A DNA stretch of 8,062 bases from positions 1 through 8,062 of the forward strand of contig JABUSD010000081.1 of NCBI GenBank assembly GCA_021442845.1. Reading direction: 5' to 3'. Made by a program: the position numbers and the translations under genes. Within the stretch, counting starts at the first letter, position 1; the number at the start of each line of letters is the position of its first letter. Positions 1 through 5,719 of this stretch are shown here, one piece after another. The notes below the pieces were generated by a model. That model was not told the origin of the DNA. It worked only from the letters and a program-made list of their open reading frames with translations, and made no database searches. The DNA is from Holdemanella sp. (lineage in GTDB: Bacteria > Bacillota_I > Bacilli_A > Erysipelotrichales > Erysipelotrichaceae).

Positions 1-145
1 AGAATTAGAAAAAAAGAAGTATGATTTAGGCATCAGAAGTATGAAAAAAGTCATTAAAAAGTATGATGGGGCAATGAAATTATATTATTATCAAGATTCA
101 TTTCATGCAGAAATACTGTTAACAAATCCATTAGAAGAAGGATAA
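1..145 (+). CDS. C-terminal fragment of a GHKL-type sensor histidine kinase (5' end outside window)
   Basis: An open frame runs from base 2 to a TAA at 143-145 and encodes about 47 residues. It contains a GIRSMKKVIKKYDG stretch followed by a Phe-x-Ala-x-Ile-Leu-Leu strand. That pattern is typical of the last helix and strand of GHKL ATP-binding domains (HATPase_c_5) in AgrC-like peptide-sensing kinases, where the G-x-G-L/I-x-(N/S)-(V/M) box precedes a helix and a final 'F.A.I.L' strand. Only the tail is visible, so transmembrane segments, the phospho-acceptor His and any partner response regulator cannot be assessed. The family call is by pattern; the direction and the stop codon are seen directly. 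Confidence 0.6.
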   Translation, partial: ELEKKKYDLGIRSMKKVIKKYDGAMKLYYYQDSFHAEILLTNPLEEG

Positions 146-147
146 AA

Positions 148-180
148 AATAGAGTAAAGTCCATTAAACTTTACTCTATT
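148..180. terminator. Bidirectional hairpin terminator between convergent genes
   Basis: A perfect 12-bp stem (148-159 paired with 169-180) encloses a 9-base loop. The A-run at 144-149 becomes a U-run for minus-strand transcripts, so it is a good terminator for the LD-carboxypeptidase/GntR unit. For the + strand kinase gene the downstream T content is poor, so termination in that direction is weaker. The TAA stop of the minus-strand gene (173 to 171) lies inside the stem. Confidence 0.8.
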
Positions 181-1160
181 AATTCAAATTGAAGAGTAGC
201 TTTTTTATCATGATAATCCAGATGAAGAATAGCTCCATTAATCATTGTCATATTGGGAAGGGTATGACCGATATCACAATTATATATAGCAGGAATATCA
301 GGGAATGCCCTTTGTAAGCCCTCTTCATAGGTCATGCCTGTTTCGGTTGATTCTAATAGGACTCTACCTAATAGAATGGCTTTTGTATATTTGAACCATC
401 CTGCAAATTTCATCTGACATAGTGTTCTATATACAACTTCTGCACTCATAGAGAATACATCAAAGTACCAGATCTGACCATCGTCTTTATATTTTTCTAC
501 AAAAGCTTGTACATTACAGATTGGTGTACCAATCAAGTCTTTTAGACAATCTAAACAGCCTCCAATGCATCTTCCAGATACATTTAAGGTTTCTACATTA
601 TCACTTTCCCATACAACAGGTGTATCAAAAGTGATTGTATCTGCTAGAAATGTTGGTGTTTTCATACACATATCATAGCTGTTCTGGATGATATTTTCCC
701 CTTTGATCATTTTTAGGTTTATCTTTAGGAAATCATATAGTTCATCATAATCAAATCCACCTGCATTCATCCCATAGATACTGGCAACATCACATTCTAT
801 TGTATATGGAAATAATAATCCAGTTGGATCGGAATGTCCCATTAACCATTTTGGGTTGTTTTTTAATATTTCAAAGTCTACATAAGGAAGCATTTCATTT
901 AAAAAATCACCACCAGCGGCACAGATAACCATATCGACATCTTTATCTTTAAATAAAGATTCACATTCTCTGGCACGTGTAATACCATCCGCACTTCGGA
1001 TATTATTGATACGAACGGATCTGGTTTCTTTGATATTGTAACCTTCTGATTTTAATACACTTAAAGATTTATCAAAATCATCGAGTTTCTTTCCAACACC
1101 TGCACTTGGTGCACAGATTCCAATTGTATCATTTTTCTTTATAAATTCTGGATATATCAT
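171..1160 (-). CDS. S66-family LD-carboxypeptidase-like serine peptidase
   Basis: 329 residues, the usual length for the S66 family (LdcA/MccF-like), cytoplasmic with no signal peptide. Family members cleave the LD-peptide bond before the terminal D-Ala of recycled murein tetrapeptides, or hydrolyse other amide substrates. Visible motifs in order: an N-terminal GICAPSAGV segment (residues 14-22); the nucleophile box GHSDPTGL with Ser110; an IGGCL segment at 199-203 matching the family's G-G-N-L region; and DIGHTLPN with the catalytic-type His299. At the usual catalytic Glu position (family 'FLED..E') the sequence is WYFDVFSMS, which puts Asp234 there. The substrate is therefore uncertain. The start is supported by an AAGGAGA ribosome site 7-8 bases upstream. 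The gene lies 11 bases downstream of the GntR gene and is almost certainly co-transcribed with it. Its stop codon is inside the terminator stem. Confidence 0.85.
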   Translation of the reverse strand: MIYPEFIKKNDTIGICAPSAGVGKKLDDFDKSLSVLKSEGYNIKETRSVRINNIRSADGITRARECESLFKDKDVDMVICAAGGDFLNEMLPYVDFEILKNNPKWLMGHSDPTGLLFPYTIECDVASIYGMNAGGFDYDELYDFLKINLKMIKGENIIQNSYDMCMKTPTFLADTITFDTPVVWESDNVETLNVSGRCIGGCLDCLKDLIGTPICNVQAFVEKYKDDGQIWYFDVFSMSAEVVYRTLCQMKFAGWFKYTKAILLGRVLLESTETGMTYEEGLQRAFPDIPAIYNCDIGHTLPNMTMINGAILHLDYHDKKATLQFELIE

Positions 1161-1171
1161 AAAATTTCTCC

Positions 1172-1870
1172 TTATCTTTTTATTGTAAATGTAAAGGAAT
1201 TTGTATCTCCTCTATATTTGGAAATGGAATATTCAACAGGTACTCCTTTAGGGTCATACCCAATGGTATGGAAATAGAATAAAGCATCATGTAGATTCAC
1301 TTCTAATAGATCGGCTAATGTTTCATCAGCCGATGTGACTTCCAGCTGCCTTTTTACTGTAACAATGGGATGTCTAACCTTCATGCATAAATCATAATAG
1401 GAGTTGCTGGTAAAGTCATACTCTGCATAATCTTTAAAGATAGAATAGGGCATATACGTTGTGACAAATACATTTGGCTTATTATTTGCATAGCGTAAAC
1501 GAACTAATTTGAAGACAGTATCACATTTTAGAATCTCTTTTACTTCTTTGGATGCGACTTCTTTTTTAAACGTTAATACTTTTGTATGGCTTACAAAGCC
1601 TTTTTTATGTAATTGCGAGTCATAACTTCCAATCTGCTGTGTAAAATTCTGCTCAATTTTTTTCTGTGTAACGACAGTACCTCTTTTCTTTCTCCGTTCT
1701 AAATACCCCTGTTCAACAAGAAGAGCAATAGCCTGACGCATTGTTGGTCTTGAAACATGATATTCTTTCGCTAGATCCACTTCACTTGGAATAATCTGTC
1801 CGACTCTATAATAGTTTGATTCTATCTTTTTTAATAAATCCTTCTGGATGTCTAAATAAATGGCTGTCAT
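1172..1870 (-). CDS. GntR-family (HutC subfamily, UTRA domain) transcriptional regulator
   Basis: 232 residues from the preferred ATG at 1870, which has an AAAGG ribosome site about 8 bases upstream. Residues 1-68 form the GntR winged helix-turn-helix; PSEVDLAKEYHVSRPTMRQA (28-47) is the canonical recognition region and RRKKRGTVV (59-67) the wing. Residues about 78-230 match a UTRA ligand-binding domain, including the LVRLRYAN...VFVTTYMP strands and the EYSISKYRGD segment near the end. HutC-type proteins bind small sugar-phosphate or amino-acid-related ligands and usually repress neighbouring catabolic operons. Here the gene is divergent from the deoC-SDR-rpiA-like operon, so that operon is its likely target, along with its own promoter. 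The ligand cannot be read from the sequence. An upstream in-frame TTG (1918) would add 16 residues rich in Tyr/Val but has no ribosome site. Confidence 0.9.
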   Translation of the reverse strand: MTAIYLDIQKDLLKKIESNYYRVGQIIPSEVDLAKEYHVSRPTMRQAIALLVEQGYLERRKKRGTVVTQKKIEQNFTQQIGSYDSQLHKKGFVSHTKVLTFKKEVASKEVKEILKCDTVFKLVRLRYANNKPNVFVTTYMPYSIFKDYAEYDFTSNSYYDLCMKVRHPIVTVKRQLEVTSADETLADLLEVNLHDALFYFHTIGYDPKGVPVEYSISKYRGDTNSFTFTIKR

Positions 1871-1880
1871 AGAATTTACC

Positions 1881-1943
1881 TTTACATATAGTTTTACATA
1901 ATAATACATAATAGTCAAATTATATTGACATAATATTTACATA
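1881..1943. repeat. Repeated TACATA motif in the divergent intergenic region
   Basis: TTTACATA occurs at 1881-1888, 1893-1900 and 1936-1943, and a related AATACATA at 1903-1910. Spacing of the first three copies is 12 and about 10 bases, close to one helical turn. They lie between the gntR start and the operon promoter and could be regulator half-sites. The region is very AT-rich, so chance recurrence is a real alternative. Confidence 0.3.
1919..1924 (-). promoter_or_regulatory. Candidate -10 box of the gntR/LD-carboxypeptidase promoter
   Basis: On the minus strand a perfect TATAAT occupies 1924 to 1919, about 49 bases before the preferred gntR start. The -35 sequence at the right distance (around 1942-1947, TATTTA on the minus strand) is poor, as expected for an activated or weak autoregulated promoter. 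The box directly abuts the -35 of the divergent operon promoter, so one bound regulator could affect both. Confidence 0.45.
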
Positions 1944-1953
1944 AATATATGAT
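1925..1953 (+). promoter_or_regulatory. Sigma-A promoter of the deoC-SDR-rpiA-like operon
   Basis: The -35 TTGACA (1925-1930) is separated by exactly 17 bases from a TATGAT -10 box (1948-1953), a near-consensus housekeeping promoter. Transcription should start near 1960, giving a roughly 20-base leader with AGGAGG at 1966-1971. An AT-only inverted repeat (ATATTTA-CA-TAAATAT, 1933-1948) fills the spacer and is a plausible operator for the divergent GntR protein. The strong promoter plus a candidate operator in the spacer suggests control by repression (inference). Confidence 0.8.
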
Positions 1954-1979
1954 TGAACTGTAAGCAGGAGGATACAACA

Positions 1980-2669
1980 ATGAAATCATCAGAACTGACA
2001 AAACAGAGTCTTGCGAAGTTTTTTGATCATACGTTTTTAAAAGCATATGCAACGGACAAAGACTTAGAAAAGCTATGTAAGGAAGCCAAAGAAATAGGAG
2101 CGGCTATGGTAGCTATCAATACAGAATGGACAGCATTCTGCAAGGAGCAGTTAAAGGGAACGGATATTCATGTAGGAGCAGCAATCGGATTTCCACTAGG
2201 ACAATGCGGAACACCTGTAAAGGTATATGAAACAAAATATGCGATTGAACAGGGAGCCGATGAAATTGATTATGTGATTAATGTATCAAAGGCAAAGATG
2301 AAGGATTGGGATGCCATTGAAGATGAGATGAAACAGATTGTAGAAATCTGCAGAGCCAATCATAAGGTATCTAAAGTTATCTTTGAAAACTGTTATTTAG
2401 ATAAAGATGAAATAAAGAAATTAGCTGAAATCGCCAAGAAAGTAAAACCAGACTATATTAAGACATCCACCGGATTTGGAACAGGCGGTGCTACACTTGA
2501 AGATGTTGCCTTGATGATTGAAACGGTTGAAGGTGAAGTAAAGGTAAAGGCAGCCGGTGGCGTACGTGATCTTGAAACGGCAAAAAAGATGATTGATTTA
2601 GGCGTATCTAGAATTGGTACAAGTTCATCTTTGGCAATTTTAGCTGAATTTGAAAAGGAGAATGCATAA
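1980..2669 (+). CDS. deoC: Deoxyribose-phosphate aldolase (DeoC family, class I Schiff-base aldolase)
   Basis: 229 residues from the ATG at 1980 (AGGAGG 8 bases upstream), the normal DeoC length. The family reaction is reversible cleavage of 2-deoxy-D-ribose 5-phosphate to glyceraldehyde 3-phosphate and acetaldehyde. The TIM-barrel motifs appear in order: DHT.LK (16-21); IGFPLG (69-74); GADEID (92-97) with the catalytic-type Asp97; KVIFENCYL (132-140); YIKTSTGFG (159-167) with Schiff-base Lys161; KAAGGVRD (190-197) with the second lysine Lys190; and RIGTS (211-215). The segment that is usually (S/A)VC(V/I)-x-P reads MVAINTEW (43-50), so the conserved Cys and Pro are replaced. No deoxynucleoside phosphorylase or phosphopentomutase is adjacent, so the true substrate may be another sugar phosphate. 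An in-frame TTG at 1953 is rejected because it overlaps the -10 box. Confidence 0.9.
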   Translation: MKSSELTKQSLAKFFDHTFLKAYATDKDLEKLCKEAKEIGAAMVAINTEWTAFCKEQLKGTDIHVGAAIGFPLGQCGTPVKVYETKYAIEQGADEIDYVINVSKAKMKDWDAIEDEMKQIVEICRANHKVSKVIFENCYLDKDEIKKLAEIAKKVKPDYIKTSTGFGTGGATLEDVALMIETVEGEVKVKAAGGVRDLETAKKMIDLGVSRIGTSSSLAILAEFEKENA

Positions 2670-3535
2670 TGAAGACGATTTTAATTACAGGGGCCAATGG
2701 GTATCTGGCAAGTTATATTATGAAGGAAAATCCTCAATTTAATTGGATTAAGATGACAAGAAAGGATGCGGATTTTTCAGACCCTGAAGCTGTAGAAGCC
2801 TTTTTGAATACACAGACATTTGATATCTGTTTCCATACAGCCGCAAATGCGACAACAGCACTTTGTGAAGAGAATCCGGAAATGGCGCATAAGATTAATG
2901 TTGAATCTACACAGAAAGTTATTGATGCCTGCAAAAAGAATAATGCGCGTTTAATCTTCTGTGGTACCGAGCAGAGCTTTAATGGAAAGATTGAAAGAGG
3001 TCCTTTCAAGGAAGAAGAACCAGTAAAAGCGGTAACTGTTTATGGACAGAATAAGATTGAATGCGAAAAATTGATTCATGAACAATTAACCGATTATATT
3101 ATTCTTCGCTATTCATGGATGATGGGATTATCCTTTGAAGGGATAAAGGCATCCCCTTCTATTCTAAAGAATGTCATGAATGCTTTGATTACCGGTGTAC
3201 CTACATTATTTACGGTAAATGAAAAACGTGGTATGACATATGCAAAGTATCTGGCAAAACAGTTTGATAAGATTATTGAACTTCCTACAGATACATATCA
3301 TGTTTCATGCACAAATGATATGACAACCTATGAAGCGGCTAAATATGTAGCTAAGAAATTAGGAGCAAGCGATGAAATAATTGAAAAAATTATTCTTCCA
3401 AACAATGAACGATATGCCGATCGTTTTAGAGATTATCGCTTAGATAATAAGAAATTGGCATCCTTTGGAATTACATTTGGTACTTTTGAAGACAATGTAG
3501 AAGATGCATTAAAAGATTTTGGATGGTTAAAATAA
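2669..3535 (+). CDS. NAD(P)-dependent extended SDR, RmlD-like sugar reductase/epimerase
   Basis: 288 residues with a Rossmann N-terminus: TGANGYLAS (7-15) is the G-x-x-G-x-x dinucleotide loop. The catalytic pair is Tyr125 and Lys129 in VYGQNKIECE, and CGTEQSFNGK (98-107) corresponds to the RmlD 'STDYVFDG' strand. The overall order resembles dTDP-4-dehydrorhamnose reductase and related NAD-dependent epimerase/dehydratases. No other dTDP-rhamnose genes are nearby, so RmlD function is unlikely; an oxidoreductase or epimerase acting on the pathway's sugar fits better (inference). The ATG overlaps the deoC stop by one base (TAATG, 2667-2671) with AAGGAG just upstream, which indicates translational coupling. 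Confidence 0.85.
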   Translation: MKTILITGANGYLASYIMKENPQFNWIKMTRKDADFSDPEAVEAFLNTQTFDICFHTAANATTALCEENPEMAHKINVESTQKVIDACKKNNARLIFCGTEQSFNGKIERGPFKEEEPVKAVTVYGQNKIECEKLIHEQLTDYIILRYSWMMGLSFEGIKASPSILKNVMNALITGVPTLFTVNEKRGMTYAKYLAKQFDKIIELPTDTYHVSCTNDMTTYEAAKYVAKKLGASDEIIEKIILPNNERYADRFRDYRLDNKKLASFGITFGTFEDNVEDALKDFGWLK

Positions 3536-4203
3536 TGAATCTGAAAAAGAAAGGTGCAGAATATGCTCTGCGATTTATTAAAGATGGAATGGTTATTGGA
3601 TTAGGTGGAGGAAGAACTATCCAGTATCTAGCTCAATATATCAAAGAAAAGAATTTAGATGTCAAGGTTGTTACGCCTTCTATGACAACAGCTTTGACAT
3701 GTAAAAAGATGGGACTAACGATGCTTCCAACATATGCCGTTGGACATATTGATTTAGCGTTTGATAGCTGTGATGAGATAGATGAAAATTTCTATGCTCT
3801 TAAAAGCGGTGGAGGTATCCATACCCATGAAAAGATTATTGCCTCTATGGCCGATCATTATATTCTCATGGTAGATGATTCAAAGTATGGAAAAACACTT
3901 CGTTATACACATCCTGTTGTCTTGGAGGTGTTAAAGGATGCATACAGCTATGTATGTAACAAACTCGATGCATTGGGTTATATCTATACAAATAGAGAGA
4001 CTTCCAATAAGGATGGCATCCTTATTTCAGACAATGGAAATCTATTGATTGATGTACAGGTTCAGGAGTATACCAATCCTGAAACTTTGTATAATACACT
4101 GATTCAGATAACGGGAATTGTTGAAATAAGCATATTCACTAGTGAAATTACAGATATTATTCTTACACGAGAAAACGAAATAAAACACATAATAAGAGCA
4201 TAA
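3535..4203 (+). CDS. RpiA-like sugar-phosphate isomerase (diverged ribose-5-phosphate isomerase A)
   Basis: 222 residues from the ATG at 3535, which overlaps the SDR stop by one base; an alternative ATG at 3523 in the same frame lies inside the upstream gene. The RpiA fold is recognisable. DSCDEID (77-83) stands for DGADEID, KSGGGIHTHEK (90-100) for IKGGGGALLREK, and DDSKYGK (114-120) for the D-x-SK box. The acid/base residues Asp77, Asp80, Lys90, Glu99 and Lys117 keep the spacing known for E. coli RpiA (81, 84, 94, 103, 121, from memory). The sugar-phosphate loop is GLGGGRT (22-28) instead of GLGTGST, and the usual LG-x-FPLPVEV segment is replaced by RYTHPVVLEVL. It is probably an active aldose/ketose phosphate isomerase with shifted specificity, in one pathway with the DeoC-like and SDR proteins. 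Confidence 0.85.
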   Translation: MNLKKKGAEYALRFIKDGMVIGLGGGRTIQYLAQYIKEKNLDVKVVTPSMTTALTCKKMGLTMLPTYAVGHIDLAFDSCDEIDENFYALKSGGGIHTHEKIIASMADHYILMVDDSKYGKTLRYTHPVVLEVLKDAYSYVCNKLDALGYIYTNRETSNKDGILISDNGNLLIDVQVQEYTNPETLYNTLIQITGIVEISIFTSEITDIILTRENEIKHIIRA

Positions 4204-4218
4204 TTTGCTCTTTTTTTT
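4194..4218 (+). terminator. Intrinsic terminator of the deoC-SDR-rpiA-like operon
   Basis: The stem AAGAGCA (4194-4200) pairs with TGCTCTT (4206-4212) across a 5-base loop and runs into an unbroken T tract to 4218. The TAA stop of the isomerase gene (4201-4203) forms part of the loop, so coding and termination overlap. Confidence 0.9.
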
Positions 4219-4256
4219 AATGAAAGCGGATACACTATGTGAAATTGTGGAAAAAT

Positions 4257-4286
4257 TTGACAAACTGATGTTATTTTTGATATGGT
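4257..4286 (+). promoter_or_regulatory. Sigma-A promoter of the NlpC/P60 peptidase gene
   Basis: A consensus TTGACA (4257-4262), preceded by an A/T-rich stretch, lies 18 bases upstream of TATGGT (4281-4286). Predicted start is near 4292, giving a leader of about 50 bases. Confidence 0.65.
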
Positions 4287-4294
4287 TTAACGGT

Positions 4295-4325
4295 CATGTT
4301 TTCTAAGGGGGTTAATGAAAACGTG
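4295..4325 (+). promoter_or_regulatory. Leader hairpin upstream of the peptidase ribosome site
   Basis: CATGTTTTC (4295-4303) can pair with GAAAACGTG (4317-4325), nine pairs with one G-T wobble, around a 13-base loop carrying AAGGGGG. The hairpin ends five bases before the true AGGAGG (4331-4336). A second ATG at 4315 lies three bases after the G-run and is in frame with the gene. Whether this is a functional stabiliser or translational switch is unproven. Confidence 0.35.
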
Positions 4326-4344
4326 GTTTAAGGAGGTTTCACAT

Positions 4345-5037
4345 ATGAAAAAGTCACTAGTTCCTATGTTTTTAAGCATAGGTATGTGCACATCAATGGC
4401 GAATGCGAATGCGTTTGCAGCGCAGAAAGAAATGACTGATAGAGAGTGGATTGACATTATTAATTCTTCGTTTCATAAGGAATTTAAGAATTTGAAGTTT
4501 GAATCGAATGAAAAAGGGATATATACCTTTATTTCAGGCGATTATGAAATTAAAGTAGATACAAATAAAGAGGTGTATGAATTAAGTGTATATTCATCAA
4601 GCCTAAATAAGGCATTAGAAAATGCTGGCGTAATTAAAACACCAATTATGAAAACAACCTATAAAGTAGTGGAAGAAAAGAAGCAAGAAGAAAAACAAAC
4701 AGAAATAGAAAAACAGGAAGCAGATACAGCATTCCATCAATCAATTGCAGATGCCGCAATGGCACAGATTGGTGCATTTCAGGATTGCACAATGCTTGTA
4801 ACAAATTCGTTAGCGGCGGTGGGAATTCATTTCCATGGAGCGCCGGAAGAATATGCGGCTCTAGGGGAATGGACAGAGAATCCCGTTCCTGGTGATATCT
4901 GTATCTATTATGGACATGTTGCCATCTATGTAGGGGATGGAATGGCTGTCCATGGCGGATGGAATGGATATAACACGATTCTGTATTCTGTTTCCTGCGC
5001 AAATGGATTCATTGGATATATTCATGTAAATCATTAA
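4345..5037 (+). CDS. Secreted NlpC/P60-like cysteine peptidase (cell-wall hydrolase)
   Basis: 230 residues from the ATG at 4345, which has AGGAGG 8 bases upstream and begins exactly at a signal peptide. MKK is followed by a hydrophobic core and a likely cleavage site at AFA-A/AFAA-Q (residues 23-27). Residues 28-105 form an N-terminal domain of unknown family with alternating strand-like stretches. Residues 106-127 are a highly charged Glu/Lys/Gln linker, and 130-230 are the NlpC/P60-like catalytic domain. The catalytic Cys148 is in QDCTMLV, where most family members have DCSGLV. PVPGD (180-184) is the conserved PGD turn, GHVAIYVGDG (190-199) holds catalytic His191, and His203 in MAVHGG is the likely third polar residue. 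Such enzymes cut the D-Glu-diamino-acid bond of peptidoglycan stem peptides. There is no wall-anchoring motif or LysM/SH3 domain. Confidence 0.85.
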   Translation: MKKSLVPMFLSIGMCTSMANANAFAAQKEMTDREWIDIINSSFHKEFKNLKFESNEKGIYTFISGDYEIKVDTNKEVYELSVYSSSLNKALENAGVIKTPIMKTTYKVVEEKKQEEKQTEIEKQEADTAFHQSIADAAMAQIGAFQDCTMLVTNSLAAVGIHFHGAPEEYAALGEWTENPVPGDICIYYGHVAIYVGDGMAVHGGWNGYNTILYSVSCANGFIGYIHVNH

Positions 5038-5040
5038 TAA

Positions 5041-5069
5041 ATGCCATCATCTTTCATTTTTGATAGAAT
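5041..5069 (+). promoter_or_regulatory. Candidate extended -10 promoter of the flavin/ferredoxin-macrodomain unit
   Basis: TGATAGAAT (5061-5069) is an extended -10 element. ATGCCA (5041-5046) sits 17 bases upstream of the -10 hexamer and matches 4 of 6 positions of TTGACA. The predicted start (about 5075) would leave only a 12-14 base leader with the ribosome site at its very 5' end. There is no terminator after the peptidase gene, so read-through from it is also possible. Confidence 0.4.
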
Positions 5070-5087
5070 AGAAAGGGAGGATTTATT

Positions 5088-5705
5088 ATGAACTATTTAC
5101 AATACATTGTTGAGAACATACATACTGTCATTGTAGCAACAGTGGATGAAAATGGATTACCGGTGACATCCGCTATCGATATGATGGATTATGATGATTC
5201 AGGGCTGTATTTTTTAACGGCAAAAGGAAAAAACTTCTACAATCGCTTAATGAATAGAGGATATATCGCATTAACTGGATTGGAAGGGACAGACACTTTA
5301 TCCAGCAAAACAATCTCTATTCGTGGCAAGGTAGAATGCCTTGGAAATGATTTGATTCCAAAGCTGTTTAAAAAGAATCCATATATGGCTGAGATCTATC
5401 CAGATGAAGGATCAAGGGATTCCTTAGTTGTCTTTAAACTTTATGAAGGGCAAGGCGAATGGTTTGACTTATCAAAGAAACCAATTGAAAGACAATCTTT
5501 TTCAATCGGAAATGTGGAAATCAGACCAACGCTATTCTATATTGATGATACATGCATTTCCTGTGGAGCGTGTTTATCAAGCTGTCCTCAGGAATGCATC
5601 GATGTGTATTCCATGCCTGCAATCATTTCTCAGGAGAACTGTTTACATTGTGGAAAATGTATGGAAGTATGTCCAATGGCATCTATCCATAAGATTCATG
5701 GATAA
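5088..5705 (+). CDS. PNPOx-like flavin-binding protein fused to a 2x[4Fe-4S] ferredoxin domain
   Basis: 205 residues; GGGAGG lies 7 bases before the ATG. Residues 1-125 match the pyridoxamine-phosphate-oxidase-like split barrel. VIVATVDENGLPVTSAI is the usual first two strands, YFLTAKGKNFYNRL the region that contacts the FMN phosphate in relatives, and TISIRGKVECLG the following strand. Residues 150-205 carry two bacterial ferredoxin motifs, C-x2-C-x2-C-x3-CP: Cys156/159/162/166 and Cys185/188/191/195. Both are intact, so two [4Fe-4S] clusters are expected. The protein is soluble and probably passes electrons between the clusters and a flavin (or a deazaflavin-type cofactor); the physiological substrate is unknown. 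It lies 14 bases upstream of the macrodomain gene and is probably co-transcribed with it. Confidence 0.88.
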   Translation: MNYLQYIVENIHTVIVATVDENGLPVTSAIDMMDYDDSGLYFLTAKGKNFYNRLMNRGYIALTGLEGTDTLSSKTISIRGKVECLGNDLIPKLFKKNPYMAEIYPDEGSRDSLVVFKLYEGQGEWFDLSKKPIERQSFSIGNVEIRPTLFYIDDTCISCGACLSSCPQECIDVYSMPAIISQENCLHCGKCMEVCPMASIHKIHG

Positions 5706-5719
5706 GAAAGGCAATATAT

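Noticed and set aside
1871..1918. Extended N-terminus of the GntR regulator from a TTG at 1918
   Set aside because: It lacks a ribosome site and would run through the repeated TACATA leader; the ATG at 1870 has AAAGG at proper spacing and begins the conserved family sequence.
1881..1943. CRISPR-like or iteron-like array from the TACATA repeats
   Set aside because: Units are only 6-8 bases in AT-rich DNA, with irregular spacing and no cas or replication gene nearby.
1953..1979. Upstream TTG start for deoC
   Set aside because: It overlaps the TATGAT -10 box and lies before the predicted transcription start; the ATG at 1980 has a strong AGGAGG.
2734..3009. 91-codon minus frame opposite the SDR gene
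   Set aside because: Antisense shadow with no ribosome site; the + strand carries the conserved Rossmann and YxxxK motifs.
4042..4263. Minus frame across the end of the isomerase gene and its terminator
   Set aside because: It reads through a terminator hairpin and promoter, is rich in Ser/Phe/Tyr from AT-rich antisense DNA, and has no family signal.
4646..5002. 118-codon minus frame opposite the NlpC/P60 gene
   Set aside because: It is an antisense shadow of a gene with clear signal peptide and catalytic motifs, and its composition (His/Arg/Pro/Leu-rich) is typical of reverse-complement frames.
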